Shown here: positions 23,644-34,700 of the stretch, one piece after another
Position numbering within the stretch: position 1 is the first letter of the stretch
Layout of the letters: each line of letters starts with the position of its first letter
Source of the DNA: Sulfurimicrobium lacus
Lineage (GTDB): Bacteria; Pseudomonadota; Gammaproteobacteria; Burkholderiales; Sulfuricellaceae
Direction of reading: 5' to 3'
NCBI RefSeq assembly: GCF_011764585.1
Contig: NZ_AP022853.1
Location: 851,501-915,500, forward strand
Length of the DNA stretch: 64,000 bases
Program-made: the position numbers and the translations under genes
The notes under the pieces: generated by a model
Told to the model about the DNA's origin: nothing
Databases searched by the model: none
Seen by the model: the letters and a program-made list of their open reading frames with translations, nothing else

Positions 23644-23954
23644 AAAAACGGAATCTGTTTGCGGAGATCACCGAGGGCTTCGATGCACTTGCCGAAGAAC
23701 GCGCCGGCAAACGCACCTTGCGCACGCATGAGGTGCAAGCGCGGCCGGCGCCGGATGTTACAGCGGAAGAACTGGTTTCGCTGCGCGAGCGGCTGAAACT
23801 TTCCCGCCCGGTGTTTGCGCACTACCTGCGGACCAACCCGCGCACCCTGGAAAACTGGGAGCAGGGCCGGGCGAAACCGAATGCCCAGGCTGCACTCCTG
23901 ATCCGTATGGTGGAACGCTATCCGGACACGGTTGAGCGGCTGGCCGAGGTGTAA
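23640..23954 (+). CDS. HigA-type helix-turn-helix antitoxin
   Basis: 104 residues with an XRE-type DNA-binding domain in the C-terminal half: LVSLRERLKLSRPVFAHYLR, TNPRTLENWEQGRAKPNAQA. The N-terminal KRNLFAEITEGFDALAEERAG region probably contacts the toxin. The start overlaps the toxin stop by 4 bp. Likely represses its own promoter through the palindrome at 23285-23298. Confidence 0.86.
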   Translation: MKKRNLFAEITEGFDALAEERAGKRTLRTHEVQARPAPDVTAEELVSLRERLKLSRPVFAHYLRTNPRTLENWEQGRAKPNAQAALLIRMVERYPDTVERLAEV

Positions 23955-23989
23955 CGAGTTTGGCTTCGGGCTGCTCGTTCGCAGTGAAT

Positions 23990-24066
23990 GTAGGGCGTCA
24001 ATAAGCGCAGCGCATTGCGCCGGATTCGCAACATGCGATGCATGCCCGTTGGTTAGTGCGCCCTAA
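23990..24066. repeat. Palindromic intergenic repeat (TAGGGCGTCAA type)
   Basis: TAGGGCGTCAATAAGCGCAG at the left is answered by TTAGTGCGCCCTA at the right, with GC-rich inner hairpins. This form resembles dispersed GTAGGGTGC-type repeats of proteobacterial intergenic regions. It fills the convergent gap after the antitoxin gene. Confidence 0.5.
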
Positions 24067-24078
24067 AGTTGGCTGACC

Positions 24079-24843
24079 TCACTGCCCATTCTTCCAGTGC
24101 GCGATAACCTGCCCGATGGCATGGGCTTCGGGGGCGTAGAGTTGCATGGCCCATCCGCAGCCGGCAACCATCAGCGCGGTGAGGGCGAAAGGCCAGATGG
24201 TGCGGCGTAGGGCGGTTTCGAGCCAGTGGCGGGTTTCCAGGCCGCGCAGGCGACGGTAGAGGCTGGCGGCGAGAACCCCGTCCACCAGCAGTTCGGCAAA
24301 CAGCACCGGGGCAGTGTAGACCACCCAGAAGGAGGAGAGCACCAGGGCCGCGAGCATGGCGATGGCGGCCAAGGGTAAGGCGAATTCGTCGGCACCGGAG
24401 ACGACGTCGAGGGCTTCCCCCACGGGAGCGTCGAAGTCGGGGCTGGAGGATACGGTTTCATGGGCGCCGTCGAAACGTCCCGAGGCGCCACCGCCGCCGA
24501 AGTCGCCGCCCTTGCCGCTGTACTCGGGACTCGACCCGCTGCGCCCGGAGGGCAGGTTGGAGATGTCCGGGAAATCGGCATAGTCCTCGGCCCGGGTGCG
24601 CAGCCACAGCCAGAGCAGGAACAGGAACACGGCGTAGGCGCAGCCAAGGGTGGCCAGATAGCGCAGCCACATGGTGTCGAAGCCAAAGCTGAGCAGCAGA
24701 TAGGAGGCGAAAAATCCCGCCCCGCCGGTGATGGATACCAGCAGGAACATTTGCAGACGGGGGAAGCCGTTCCGCTCCAGCTTTTGGCGCAGGCGCTGGA
24801 TTTCCTTGAAGCGTTCGAAGCGGGGATGGATTCGTGGCGGCAT
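24079..24843 (-). CDS. Integral membrane protein of unknown function
   Basis: 254 residues started at MPPRIHPRFERFKEIQRLRQ; an upstream in-frame start would run into the GST gene. Two helices at about 31-75, a Gly/Ser-rich linker (SGKGGDFGGGGASG near 115), then two further helices near 150-180 and 220-240. The pattern is shared by uncharacterised membrane proteins; I cannot name a function. It lies 19 bp downstream of the GST gene and is probably co-transcribed. Confidence 0.68.
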   Translation of the reverse strand: MPPRIHPRFERFKEIQRLRQKLERNGFPRLQMFLLVSITGGAGFFASYLLLSFGFDTMWLRYLATLGCAYAVFLFLLWLWLRTRAEDYADFPDISNLPSGRSGSSPEYSGKGGDFGGGGASGRFDGAHETVSSSPDFDAPVGEALDVVSGADEFALPLAAIAMLAALVLSSFWVVYTAPVLFAELLVDGVLAASLYRRLRGLETRHWLETALRRTIWPFALTALMVAGCGWAMQLYAPEAHAIGQVIAHWKNGQ

Positions 24844-24862
24844 GATGGTTGGCCCTGGCTGT

Positions 24863-25534
24863 TTATTGCGGCCAGATATCCCGTGCTTCGCATTGGGGCA
24901 GTACCTCGGTTTCACCCAAGGCGTCGGCATGCCATGCCTGCATTTCCTCCATTGCCAGGAGTGTGTTCAGGTAGCGTTCCGCCACGCCCTCCAGGGGCAC
25001 GCCGTAGCTTTTGAAGCGCCAGGCCACCGGTGCGTACATGGCGTCGGCGATGGAGAACTCGCCGAACAGCCAGGGCCCGGACGCGCCGTATCGCTCGCGG
25101 CACTGAGTCCAGATTTCGGCGATGCGACGGATGCCTGCGTCCACCTCGTCGCTGATGAATTTCCAGGGAAATTCGGCCTTCAGGTTCATGGGCAGGTTGG
25201 CGCGCACCGCCTGGAAGCCGGAATGCATCTCGGCGCTGACGGCGCGGGCCACGGCGCGCGCCTGAAGGTCGGCGGACCAGCCCTTGCCGTCGAGAAATTT
25301 TTCTGAAACGTATTCGCAGATCGCCAGGGAATCCCACACTTTCAAGTCTCCATCCACCAGCAGGGGGACCAGGCCGGTGGGTGAATATTGGCGCTGCTTC
25401 TCGACCGAGCCCGGCTGGTATAGCGGGATGCGGATTTCCTCGAAGGCCACGCCGCTCTTCTTCATGAACAGCCAGGGACGCAGGGACCAGGAGGAGTAGT
25501 TTTTGTTGCCGATGACCAGGGTGGGGGGAGTCAT
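24863..25534 (-). CDS. Glutathione S-transferase
   Basis: 223 residues. The N-terminal thioredoxin fold starts TLVIGNKNYSSWSLRPWLFM, with the Ser of SSW as the likely glutathione-activating residue, followed by TGLVPLLVDGDLKVWDSLAI (cis-Pro and the Asp-Ser glutathione contact). The C-terminal helical domain has FSIADAMYAPVAWRF. Cytoplasmic; conjugation or isomerisation substrate unknown. It is first of a two-gene unit with a membrane protein. Confidence 0.88.
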   Translation of the reverse strand: MTPPTLVIGNKNYSSWSLRPWLFMKKSGVAFEEIRIPLYQPGSVEKQRQYSPTGLVPLLVDGDLKVWDSLAICEYVSEKFLDGKGWSADLQARAVARAVSAEMHSGFQAVRANLPMNLKAEFPWKFISDEVDAGIRRIAEIWTQCRERYGASGPWLFGEFSIADAMYAPVAWRFKSYGVPLEGVAERYLNTLLAMEEMQAWHADALGETEVLPQCEARDIWPQ

Positions 25535-26104
25535 GGGGAATCCTATTGATGGGGTGCTGATGTCGTTTTTCAGTTTAGCGGATTTTTGGTGAATGGGCGT
25601 AGCGTTGCGGTGGCACGCCTTTTGGGGGGGTGGAATGCGCTTTGCGCATGGATGATTGGGTGCCGGGGCCGCCCGGCGGCGGGTTACTTCTTTTGTTTCG
25701 CCAAAAGAAGATAACCAAGAAAAGGCGACCCCCTGCGCCGCCCTTCGGGTACCTTCGGTTTAGTCAGCAAATTGGGCGTCTGCGCAACTCGCCCTAACAG
25801 CCCACACAAAACGTGGGCTGTCGCGGAGCTCAGACAAGGCGCAGCCGACTGCCCCCAATTTGCTGACTAAACCGAAGCGGCGCAGAAGGGGGAAACCGGT
25901 GGAGCGCCAAGACTAAATGTTTTAATCCATGAACGAGGCGCTACGACGAATTCCCCTCGGTCCACCGCCGAGCAGCGGAGGCGAGCCGGGGGCCTTCGGC
26001 GAGGACTGTCTGAGCGCGCAGCGCGAGTTCCGCAGCCGCCCGGCTTGACGAGCAGCGCAGGGAACCCCGAAGGGGCGGTGGATGGGGCGGTACGGTTCAT
26101 ACTC
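25535..26104. repeat. Left part of a long inverted-repeat element interrupted by IS481
   Basis: No gene is visible. From about 25665 the sequence reads CCCGGCGGCGGGTTACTTCT, TTTCGCC, AAAAGAAG. This is matched in inverted orientation on the far side of the IS at 27395-27480. Inside are a perfect 24-bp inverted repeat (25753-25776 and 25854-25877, core GTTTAGTCAGCAAATTGGG) and a 7-bp hairpin (AGCCCAC/GTGGGCT, 25799-25819). The outer arms resemble a dispersed repeat common in beta- and gammaproteobacteria. Confidence 0.65.
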
Positions 26105-27384
26105 ATAGGTAACACATAAGTACAAGGACATGGGTAACAGTGATTACCCTTTATAGGAACAGCCGAAAGGAGGTTCCTATGCCTTGGAGAGATGTGAAAC
26201 CGATGGACGAGAAGATACTGTTTATTGCCGACCACCTACGCGAACCTGGCAGCTTCAGCCAGCTCTGTGAACGCTATGGCATTAGCCGCAAGACGGGCTA
26301 CAAATGGGTCGAACGCTACCAGTCTGCGGGCCTTGAAGGCCTTGAAGAGCGTAGCCGCCGACCTCATGCCGTAGCTAACAAAATCCCTTACGCCATTCGC
26401 AAAGCTATCATGGAACTACGCCGCCAGGGACGCGATCCACTGGGGCCGAAGAAGATCCAGGCGCTGCTGTCACAGCGTTTTCCTGACCAACCCACTCCCT
26501 CGAAGACGACCATCTATAACGTGCTCAAGCGCGAAGGCATGCTTGAACCCAAACGGCGCCGACGGCGGGTCCAGCCGTCACCCCACCGTCTAACGCCTGC
26601 CTCGGCTCCCAACGAGCTGTGGAGCGCTGACTTCAAGGGCCAGTTCAAGATGGGTAATGGCCGTTGGTGTTACCCCTTGACCGTCATGGATCACGCCAGC
26701 CGTTACCTTCTCGGTTGCCAAGGGTTAGACGGCACCCGCTTCGTGGAAAGCCAGGCTGTCTTCAAGCGGTTGTTCCAAGAATATGGCTTGCCCAATCGCA
26801 TGCGCACCGATAACGGAGTGCCCTTCGCCAGCACGGCGACGGGCGGCCTATCGCATCTCTCCGTATGGTGGATTCGACTCGGCATTGTGCCGGAACGCAT
26901 TGAACCAGGGCAGCCACAGCAGAACGGCCGTCATGAGCGCATGCACCGCACCCTCAAGCTGGCTGTAACGCATCCGCCCTCTGCGAACCTGTCAGCCCAG
27001 CAGGGGCAATTCGACCGCTTCCGTGTGGACTATAACGAGCAACGTCCTCATGAAGGACTGGAGCAACACAGCCCCCAGAGTTGCTACAGACCCTCGTCGC
27101 GAGCCTACCCGCAACACTTGCCGGAGTTGGAATACCCTGGCTATTTCCAGCGCCAGAAAGTGTCTGCAAATGGCTTGGCTTACTGGACTGGCCGACGAAT
27201 CTACATTGGCTATCTGCTAGCCGGGGAATGGGTTGGCCTGGAAGAGGTGGGCGATGGTGTCTGGGCGGTGTATTTCGGGCCAGTGCGCCTTGGCTCGTTT
27301 GACGAACGCCAGACCAAAGGGCGATTAAATGATTATTTGACACTCAAAGTGTAACCCATGTCCTTGAACTAAAGTGTTACCTAT
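26105..27384 (+). mobile_element. IS481-family insertion sequence
   Basis: Terminal inverted repeats of about 37 bp are visible. The left end, ATAGGTAACACATAAGTACA, matches the complement of the right end, ATAGGTAACACTTTAGTTCA, and identity continues inward through CAAGGACATGGGT. A possible 3-bp direct repeat, CTC, flanks both ends. The element holds one transposase gene and is inserted within a larger palindromic repeat. Confidence 0.8.
26179..27354 (+). CDS. IS481-family transposase
   Basis: 391 residues from MPWRDVKPMDEKILFIADHL, with AGGAGG 5 bases upstream. N-terminal helix-turn-helix (FSQLCERYGISRKTGYKWVE, then LEERSRRPH), then an rve-type DDE core: SADFKGQF, TDNGVPFAS and NGRHERMHRTLK supply the D, D and E. 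The C-terminal part, with YNEQRPHEGL, is typical of the family. The gene looks intact, so the element may be active. Confidence 0.93.
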   Translation: MPWRDVKPMDEKILFIADHLREPGSFSQLCERYGISRKTGYKWVERYQSAGLEGLEERSRRPHAVANKIPYAIRKAIMELRRQGRDPLGPKKIQALLSQRFPDQPTPSKTTIYNVLKREGMLEPKRRRRRVQPSPHRLTPASAPNELWSADFKGQFKMGNGRWCYPLTVMDHASRYLLGCQGLDGTRFVESQAVFKRLFQEYGLPNRMRTDNGVPFASTATGGLSHLSVWWIRLGIVPERIEPGQPQQNGRHERMHRTLKLAVTHPPSANLSAQQGQFDRFRVDYNEQRPHEGLEQHSPQSCYRPSSRAYPQHLPELEYPGYFQRQKVSANGLAYWTGRRIYIGYLLAGEWVGLEEVGDGVWAVYFGPVRLGSFDERQTKGRLNDYLTLKV

Positions 27385-27394
27385 CTCCTTGACT

Positions 27395-27480
27395 CGTACA
27401 GGGCTCGCCTTCTTTGGGTTACCTTTCTTGGCGAAGCAAGAAAGGTAACCAGCCGCCGGGCTGCCCCCGGCAATCAAACA
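27395..27480. repeat. Right arm of the inverted-repeat element
   Basis: GGCTCGCCTTCTTTGGGTTA, then a TTCTTGGCGAAGCAAGAA hairpin and CCGCCGGGCTGCC. This is the inverted counterpart of the left arm at about 25665-25735. With the IS481 removed the two arms would bound an element of roughly 550 bp. Confidence 0.6.
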
Positions 27481-27560
27481 TTCTCGCGAAGCGAACAAAA
27501 TCATACCAGTCACAAAAGTAATCCGAAGTTGACTCCTTTGATTTCCTGACTTATCGCTGG

Positions 27561-28565
27561 CTACTTGATCATTTGTCGGCTATTCGCTGACATAAGTTTC
27601 ACAACGCGATCGGTCTCCATCGGGAGCGGTGCCTCAGCGCCAAATGTGACAAGGTTAAGTGATGGGCCATTGTGAACAGCCTGTAGCATCAGCTTTCCAA
27701 GGTAAATCGACGCAAGCTCATTGCGGGAAAAACCCCCACGTAAGCAGCGCCTGATGCCAGAGACAATGAGGTCGACCGCCTGAATGCCAGGTGAGTCTTT
27801 TGAGTCCATGAACGTCATGTTTCCTCGGACGAGCTTCTGTATATCGAAGGCGTTTTCTACCTCGATGCCGTAGTCCTCCCTAAGGTATTCAGGAGGCTTT
27901 CCATCAGGGTATTCGTACTGAGCCATGAAGCTGTAGTTGAAGCCTCGCACCATCATGATGGGTTCCTCAATCGATCTGCTTTGAAGCAAAGCAGGGCTAA
28001 GCTTTTCAAATGCTTCCTCGAAGTCGGGTCGAGCACTATTCTTCTGATCGACTCGCCACCTGAACTCGCGGAGAGTGCTTGGGTTTTGTTGGGCAAAATA
28101 CAAAATTGATCGACTGACAACGTCGTACATCAGATTGATCTGGCAGACAAGCTGCACATATAACTGCGGCGATAGATTTCTGAGTTGAGACGCCATCAGT
28201 TCTACACCGCGACGTCCCCCTTCGTACCTCATTTTATCGAGGTGTTTCAGCACACCATTGACTTGAAACTGTTGATGCTCGGCAACACGTTCATGGGTGT
28301 TGCGTCCGGCGTCTGTTGCCGTGCAAAACACAATTGCGTTGAGTTTTGCTACTGCGGCCAAGAATCGGAAATAGTGGTCTTCACGGACTTCATTGAGCTT
28401 GACCTCTTTGGCGGCCGGGCCAGCGCTTTGCAGCTTCAGTTGTCGAACGAGGACGTCAAGCTTCTTTCTCCCTGCCTCTGGCACGGCGAGCGCAGCCACG
28501 GCATTCCACTTGCCAATGGTTGACGCGTTCACAAACGATCCCGACTCGTCGATATAGACGTTCAC
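27561..28565 (-). CDS. DUF3800 protein
   Basis: 334 residues from a GTG at 28565. It opens with MNVYIDESGSF, the DUF3800 signature (Asp-Glu of an RNase H-like fold), and retains later acidic positions such as QAVDLIVSGIRR. It is clearly AT-richer than the flanking housekeeping genes and lies beside an IS481 element, suggesting horizontal transfer. DUF3800 proteins are often found near mobile or defence genes; a nuclease role is possible but unproven. Divergent from tex. Confidence 0.8.
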   Translation of the reverse strand: MNVYIDESGSFVNASTIGKWNAVAALAVPEAGRKKLDVLVRQLKLQSAGPAAKEVKLNEVREDHYFRFLAAVAKLNAIVFCTATDAGRNTHERVAEHQQFQVNGVLKHLDKMRYEGGRRGVELMASQLRNLSPQLYVQLVCQINLMYDVVSRSILYFAQQNPSTLREFRWRVDQKNSARPDFEEAFEKLSPALLQSRSIEEPIMMVRGFNYSFMAQYEYPDGKPPEYLREDYGIEVENAFDIQKLVRGNMTFMDSKDSPGIQAVDLIVSGIRRCLRGGFSRNELASIYLGKLMLQAVHNGPSLNLVTFGAEAPLPMETDRVVKLMSANSRQMIK

Positions 28566-28700
28566 GATGGCTCGAGATTAATGAATAGTGATGTCAAAAT
28601 TAAAATATAACCTGGCAAAAAGCATTGTGAGGTCGTGCGTTGCATTCGCTGTCTGCACGTACATGCCACCCCAATCTGCAACGCAACCCCGCCCATTCCG

Positions 28701-28706
28701 TATAAT
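28701..28706 (+). promoter_or_regulatory. -10 element candidate for tex
   Basis: A perfect TATAAT lies 31 bp before the tex start codon. I see no good -35 hexamer at the usual distance, so this is a weak call. Confidence 0.35.
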
Positions 28707-28736
28707 ACCCATTCCATTCACCCCACCCCTACTCCC

Positions 28737-31024
<2,288 letters not shown>

Positions 31025-31028
<4 letters not shown>

Positions 31029-32401
31029 CGCACGAAGGCATCCCGCTGGTCTTCGTCGACCTCGAAACCACCGGCGCCACGGCGGCGACGGACCGCATCA
31101 CCGAAATCGGCATTGTCGAGGTCAGCGTGGAGGGCGTGAGCGAATGGAGCAGCCTGGTCAATCCGGGCGTGCCCATCTCGTCCTTCATCGAGCGCCTGAC
31201 CGGCATCAGCGACGCCATGGTGGCGGGTGCGCCGACTTTCGCCGAGCTCGCGGAAGAAGTGCTGGCGCGGCTGCAGGGCCGGCTGTTCGTCGCCCACAAC
31301 GCGCGCTTCGATTACGGCTTCCTGCGCAGCGAATTCAAGCGCGCCGGCTACGACTTCCGCGCCACGGTGCTGTGCACGGTCAAGCTCTCGCGCAAGCTGT
31401 TCCCGCAGCACTTCAAGCACAGCCTGGACACCCTGATCGAGCGCTACGGGCTGTCCGCGGCGGGGCGTCACCGGGCGCTGGCCGACGCGCAGCTGATCCA
31501 CCAGTTCTGGCAGCGTATCCATTGCGACCTGCCGCACGAAACCATCGCCGATGCGGTGACCCTGCTCACCGCGCAGCCCGTCGTCCCGCCGCAACTGGAT
31601 GCCGGCCTGGTGGAGGAAATGCCGCAGGGCCACGGTGTTTATATTTTCTACGGCGCGGACGATGCGCCGCTCTTCGCGGGCAAGAGCAGCAATGTCAGGA
31701 AGCGCGTGCTGGCGCACTTCGCCGCGCCGGGGGATGCCGCCCTCTGCGCGGAGATCAGGCGGGTCGAGTGGATCGAAAGCGCCGGGCCGGTCGGTGCGCT
31801 GCTGCAGGAAGCGGCGCTGCTGCGCAGGCTGCATCCCGCGCACAACCGCCCGGCGCGCCACGGCGATGAGGAGCTGTGCGCCTGGCGCCTGGTCGAGCAG
31901 GCAGCAGGCCGCTTCGTGCCCGAGCTGGTATTTGCCGACCAAGCGGATTTCGCGCGCGATGAAAACCTCTACGGCCTGTTTTCTTCGCAGAAGGAAGCGC
32001 GCAAGCGGCTGCAGGACCTCGCCCGCGCCCACCACCTTTGCCTCTCCGTGCTGGAGCTGGAGGCGTTGCCGCCCGGCGCGCCTTGCTCGGCCCATGAAGC
32101 CGGCCGCTGCCTCGGCGCGTGCGTGGGGAAGGAGGATGTTTCGCTGCACAGCGCCCGCCTCATGGCGGCGCTGGCCAAGCTGAAAACCACGCCCTGGCCG
32201 TTCCCAGGCGCGGCGCTGCTGCTCGAAGGGGAAGAGGGCTACGTGCGCGAAGCCCACGTGGTCGACGGCTGGTGCTACCTCGGCACGGCGCGCGCCGAGG
32301 GCGAGGTCGAGGCCTTGCTGGAAGGCGCCCGGCCGCGCTTCGAGCGCGATACCTACAAGATATTGAGCAAGTTCATCGAGCGTATGCAGGCGGTCGGTTA
32401 G
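31025..32401 (+). CDS. DnaQ-type exonuclease fused to a GIY-YIG nuclease domain
   Basis: 458 residues. N-terminal DEDDh exonuclease (about 8-170): VFVDLETTG (D, E), [12 protein letters not shown] (D) and [11 protein letters not shown] (H, D). From about 200 a UvrC/Cho-like GIY-YIG domain has [15 protein letters not shown] and the Glu of [16 protein letters not shown]. The second signature reads LFAGKS instead of the usual LYVGKS, so one catalytic-type Tyr is Phe. It is translationally coupled to tex and probably acts in DNA repair. Confidence 0.88.
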
Positions 32402-32411
32402 CCGGTCTGCT

Positions 32412-32509
32412 CCTCCCCTTTCAAGGGGGGAGGCTGGGTGGGGATGGGTTGCCAATGCGCCGGCGGCTCACCCCATCCCCATCCTGACCTTCCCCTTGAA
32501 GGGGAAGGA
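32412..32509. repeat. Palindromic repeat, CCCCTTT/AAGGGG type
   Basis: CCCCTTTCAAGGGGGGAGGC and GGGTGGGGATGGG on the left pair with CCCATCCCCATCC and CTTCCCCTTGAAGGGG on the right. A long imperfect hairpin results, in the convergent gap after the nuclease and ferredoxin genes. It may also serve as a transcription stop. Confidence 0.6.
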
Positions 32510-32522
32510 ATGACAATGTAGC

Positions 32523-32629
32523 AATGTAGGGTGGGCTAATAGCCCACCGGACGTGCCGTCAGGCACACACCAGCAAGGGCTTTGTGTTGCTGCGCAACGC
32601 TTGGTGGGTTGCTAACCCACCCTACATTT
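32523..32629. repeat. Palindromic repeat, TGTAGGGTGGG type
   Basis: TGTAGGGTGGGCTAATAGCC is matched by GGTTGCTAACCCACCCTACA at the other end, giving a palindromic unit of about 107 bp with inner hairpins. Its style resembles the GTAGGTTGGGGTGA pairs near the REP-associated transposase at 56.8 kb, but the sequence differs. Confidence 0.6.
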
Positions 32630-32643
32630 GACTGGCATGCGGT

Positions 32644-32967
32644 TCACCACAGTTCGGCGGGAAGCGTCAGCCTTTCCACCGGCTTGCCGCCGATCAGGTG
32701 CTCGTCGATGATGGTGGCCACGTCTTCCTTGCCGACCCGGCCGTACATCACCCCTTCCGGGTAGACCAGCACGCTCGGGCCCGAGCCGCAGGGGCCGAGG
32801 CAGCCGGTGACGGTGATCTGGAACTTGCCCATCAGGTCGCGCTTCTGGAACTCGAACATGAGTTCGTCCATCACGCTGGCGCAGCCGGACTGGGTGCAGG
32901 AGCCGCGCGGGTGGCCGGGGCCACGGTTCTGGTTGCAGACGAAAAGGTGTTTTTCGGGTTTTGCCAT
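32644..32967 (-). CDS. Thioredoxin-like [2Fe-2S] ferredoxin
   Basis: 107 residues from MAKPEKHLFVCNQNRG. The Cys set (CNQNRGPGHPRGSC and VTGCLGPCGSGPS) and VLVYPEGVMYGRV are typical of the Shethna-type thioredoxin-like 2Fe-2S ferredoxins, which often accompany nif genes. It lies 11 bp downstream of fixX and is the last gene of the nifV-fix operon. Probable role: electron carriage to, or conformational protection of, nitrogenase. Confidence 0.88.
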   Translation of the reverse strand: MAKPEKHLFVCNQNRGPGHPRGSCTQSGCASVMDELMFEFQKRDLMGKFQITVTGCLGPCGSGPSVLVYPEGVMYGRVGKEDVATIIDEHLIGGKPVERLTLPAELW

Positions 32968-32978
32968 GATGTTTTCCT

Positions 32979-33266
32979 TTAGCCGAACTTGAACAGGATG
33001 CCGTAGCCGCCGCGCGGGTATTCCCAGTCCACGTTGCGGTGTTCGTCGCAAATGATGCGGCAGGTGCCGCACTCCAGGCAGCCGTCGGAGATCAGCACCA
33101 CGCGGCCGTTGCCTTCCAGGGTGTAGCATCCCGCGGGACAGCACACGGTGCATTGCTGCGTCTTGCACTCGTGGGCGCAGACGTCCGGCTGCCTGATGTT
33201 GACGTGCGGCCGGCCCGCGTCGACGCGGTAGCGGTTCTGGAACAGTTTTTCCTCGACTTTGATCAT
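32979..33266 (-). CDS. fixX: FixX ferredoxin-like protein
   Basis: 95 residues. It carries [20 protein letters not shown] and [15 protein letters not shown], the Cys arrangement of FixX/ETF-QO-type iron-sulfur subunits. It completes the FixABCX electron-bifurcating complex, which passes low-potential electrons to ferredoxin or flavodoxin for nitrogenase. The ATG overlaps the fixC stop by 4 bp (ATGA). Confidence 0.93.
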   Translation of the reverse strand: MIKVEEKLFQNRYRVDAGRPHVNIRQPDVCAHECKTQQCTVCCPAGCYTLEGNGRVVLISDGCLECGTCRIICDEHRNVDWEYPRGGYGILFKFG

Positions 33267-34564
33267 CTGAAAGCCCTCCACAGTTTGTAAGCGTCGCCCA
33301 TCAGGCCGAACAGGGAGCGCTTTTGCTTGAAGCTGGAGAAAATCTCCCGTTCCTTGGTTTTCTTGTCCACGCCGTCCACGTGCAGCATGTTGTGGGCCGA
33401 GCGGTTGACCAGCTCGGGGTAGGTGGTGAAGAACTGGCGGTTGTGATGGAAGATTTCCGGCATTTCCTGGTATTTCTTCAGGTCCTTGATGACGAAACTC
33501 TCGTCCAGTTTCTTGCGGTATTCGGCCAGGTTGGCGGAGGTCATGTCCTTGCCCGCGGTTTTCATCTCGATCACCGTTTCGGCCGCGAGGCGGCCGGTGG
33601 TCATGGCCAGGTTGGAGCCTTCGCGGTGCACCGCGTTGACGAACATGCCCGAGTCGCCGACGATCATCCAGCCGTCGCCGTAGATCTTGGGAATGGCCTT
33701 GTAGCCGCCTTCCGGGATCAGGTGGGCGGTGTATTCCTTCATCTCGCCGCCGGCCAGCAGCGGCTTGATGGAGGGATGCTCCTTGAGCTGCTCCAGCAGG
33801 GCGTAGGGCGTGGTTTGCTGGTCCTTGAAATCGGACAGCATGCAGCCCACCCCGATCGCGATGGATTCCTTGTTGGTGTAGAGGAAGCCGGTGCCCATCA
33901 TGCCGTTGGTGATCTTGCCGAACAGTTCGATCACCACGCCTTCCTCCTCGCCGATGTTGAAGCGCTCCTGCAGCACTTCCTGCGGCATGAAGTGGATTTC
34001 CTTCACCGCCAGGGCGACGTTCTTCGGCTCCAGTTCGGGGTGGAAATCGGCTTTCTTGGCCAGCAGGGAATTGACGCCGTCGGCCAGGATCACCACGTCG
34101 GCGTAGATGGTGCCGCCTTCGCGGTCGACCTGCACGCCCACCACGCGGTTCTTGTCGTCGCGCAGCAGGCTGGTGACGGTGGTCTCGCACACCAGCAGCG
34201 CGCCCGCTTCCTGCACCTTGCCCGAGAACCACTTGTCGAACTGGGCGCGGATGATGGTGTAGCGGTTGTAGGGTTCCTTGTTGAAGCCCTCGGAGCGGTA
34301 GTGGGTGCCGATGAAGGAGTCGTCGTCCATCACCCACATGCGCTGCTCGATGATGTGGCGCTCCAGCGGTGCGCTGTCGCGGAAATCCGGGATCATGCGC
34401 TCCAGCGCGTCGGCGTAGAGGATGGCGCCCTGCACGTTCTTGGAGCCGGCGCTTTCGCCCCGCTCCAGCTGCAGCACGTTGAGCCCGGCCTTGGCCAGGG
34501 TAAAGGCGGCGGCGTTGCCGGATGGACCGGCGCCCACCACGATTGCGTCGAATTTTTCACTCAT
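33263..34564 (-). CDS. fixC: FixC flavoprotein (ETF-quinone oxidoreductase family)
   Basis: 433 residues, the usual FixC length. The N-terminal FAD site is [21 protein letters not shown], with acidic partner LQLERGE. The second FAD segment [17 protein letters not shown] and the quinone-oxidoreductase-like C-terminal part are present. Inner-membrane-associated subunit linking the EtfAB-like FixAB pair to quinone and FixX. The upstream gap to fixB holds a nonamer inverted repeat. Confidence 0.95.
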   Translation of the reverse strand: MSEKFDAIVVGAGPSGNAAAFTLAKAGLNVLQLERGESAGSKNVQGAILYADALERMIPDFRDSAPLERHIIEQRMWVMDDDSFIGTHYRSEGFNKEPYNRYTIIRAQFDKWFSGKVQEAGALLVCETTVTSLLRDDKNRVVGVQVDREGGTIYADVVILADGVNSLLAKKADFHPELEPKNVALAVKEIHFMPQEVLQERFNIGEEEGVVIELFGKITNGMMGTGFLYTNKESIAIGVGCMLSDFKDQQTTPYALLEQLKEHPSIKPLLAGGEMKEYTAHLIPEGGYKAIPKIYGDGWMIVGDSGMFVNAVHREGSNLAMTTGRLAAETVIEMKTAGKDMTSANLAEYRKKLDESFVIKDLKKYQEMPEIFHHNRQFFTTYPELVNRSAHNMLHVDGVDKKTKEREIFSSFKQKRSLFGLMGDAYKLWRAFR

Positions 34565-34600
34565 GGATTTCTCCTGAAACTGTTGAATCTTGAAAATCTG

Positions 34601-34680
34601 TTAACCACGGAACACACGGAATACACGGAGAAAAGCAATCATGCGTTTCCCTTCCGTGTACTCCGTGTGTTCCGTGGTTA
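34601..34680. repeat. Nonamer-type inverted repeat (copy 2, CACGGA type)
   Basis: TTAACCACGGAACACACGGA and a third unit ending in GGAGAAAAGCAAT on the left; TTCCGTGTACTCCGTGTGTT and CCGTGGTTA on the right. It is the closest relative of copy 1 at 4426-4558, down to the loop edge GAGAAAAGCAAT, and sits in the fixB-fixC gap. Confidence 0.78.
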
Positions 34681-34700
34681 TATGCCTTTCCCATGATGTT

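Noticed and set aside
26105-27384. IS481 as half of a composite transposon carrying the DUF3800 gene
   Set aside because: No second IS copy is in the window; the flanking inverted arms belong to an older repeat, not to the IS.
28701-28706. Complete sigma70 promoter for tex
   Set aside because: TATAAT is perfect but no -35 hexamer at 16-18 bp; only the -10 is recorded, with low confidence.
33323-34696. Plus-strand frame of 457 codons opposite fixC
   Set aside because: His/Val/Gly-rich composition typical of antisense frames; fixC is unambiguous.
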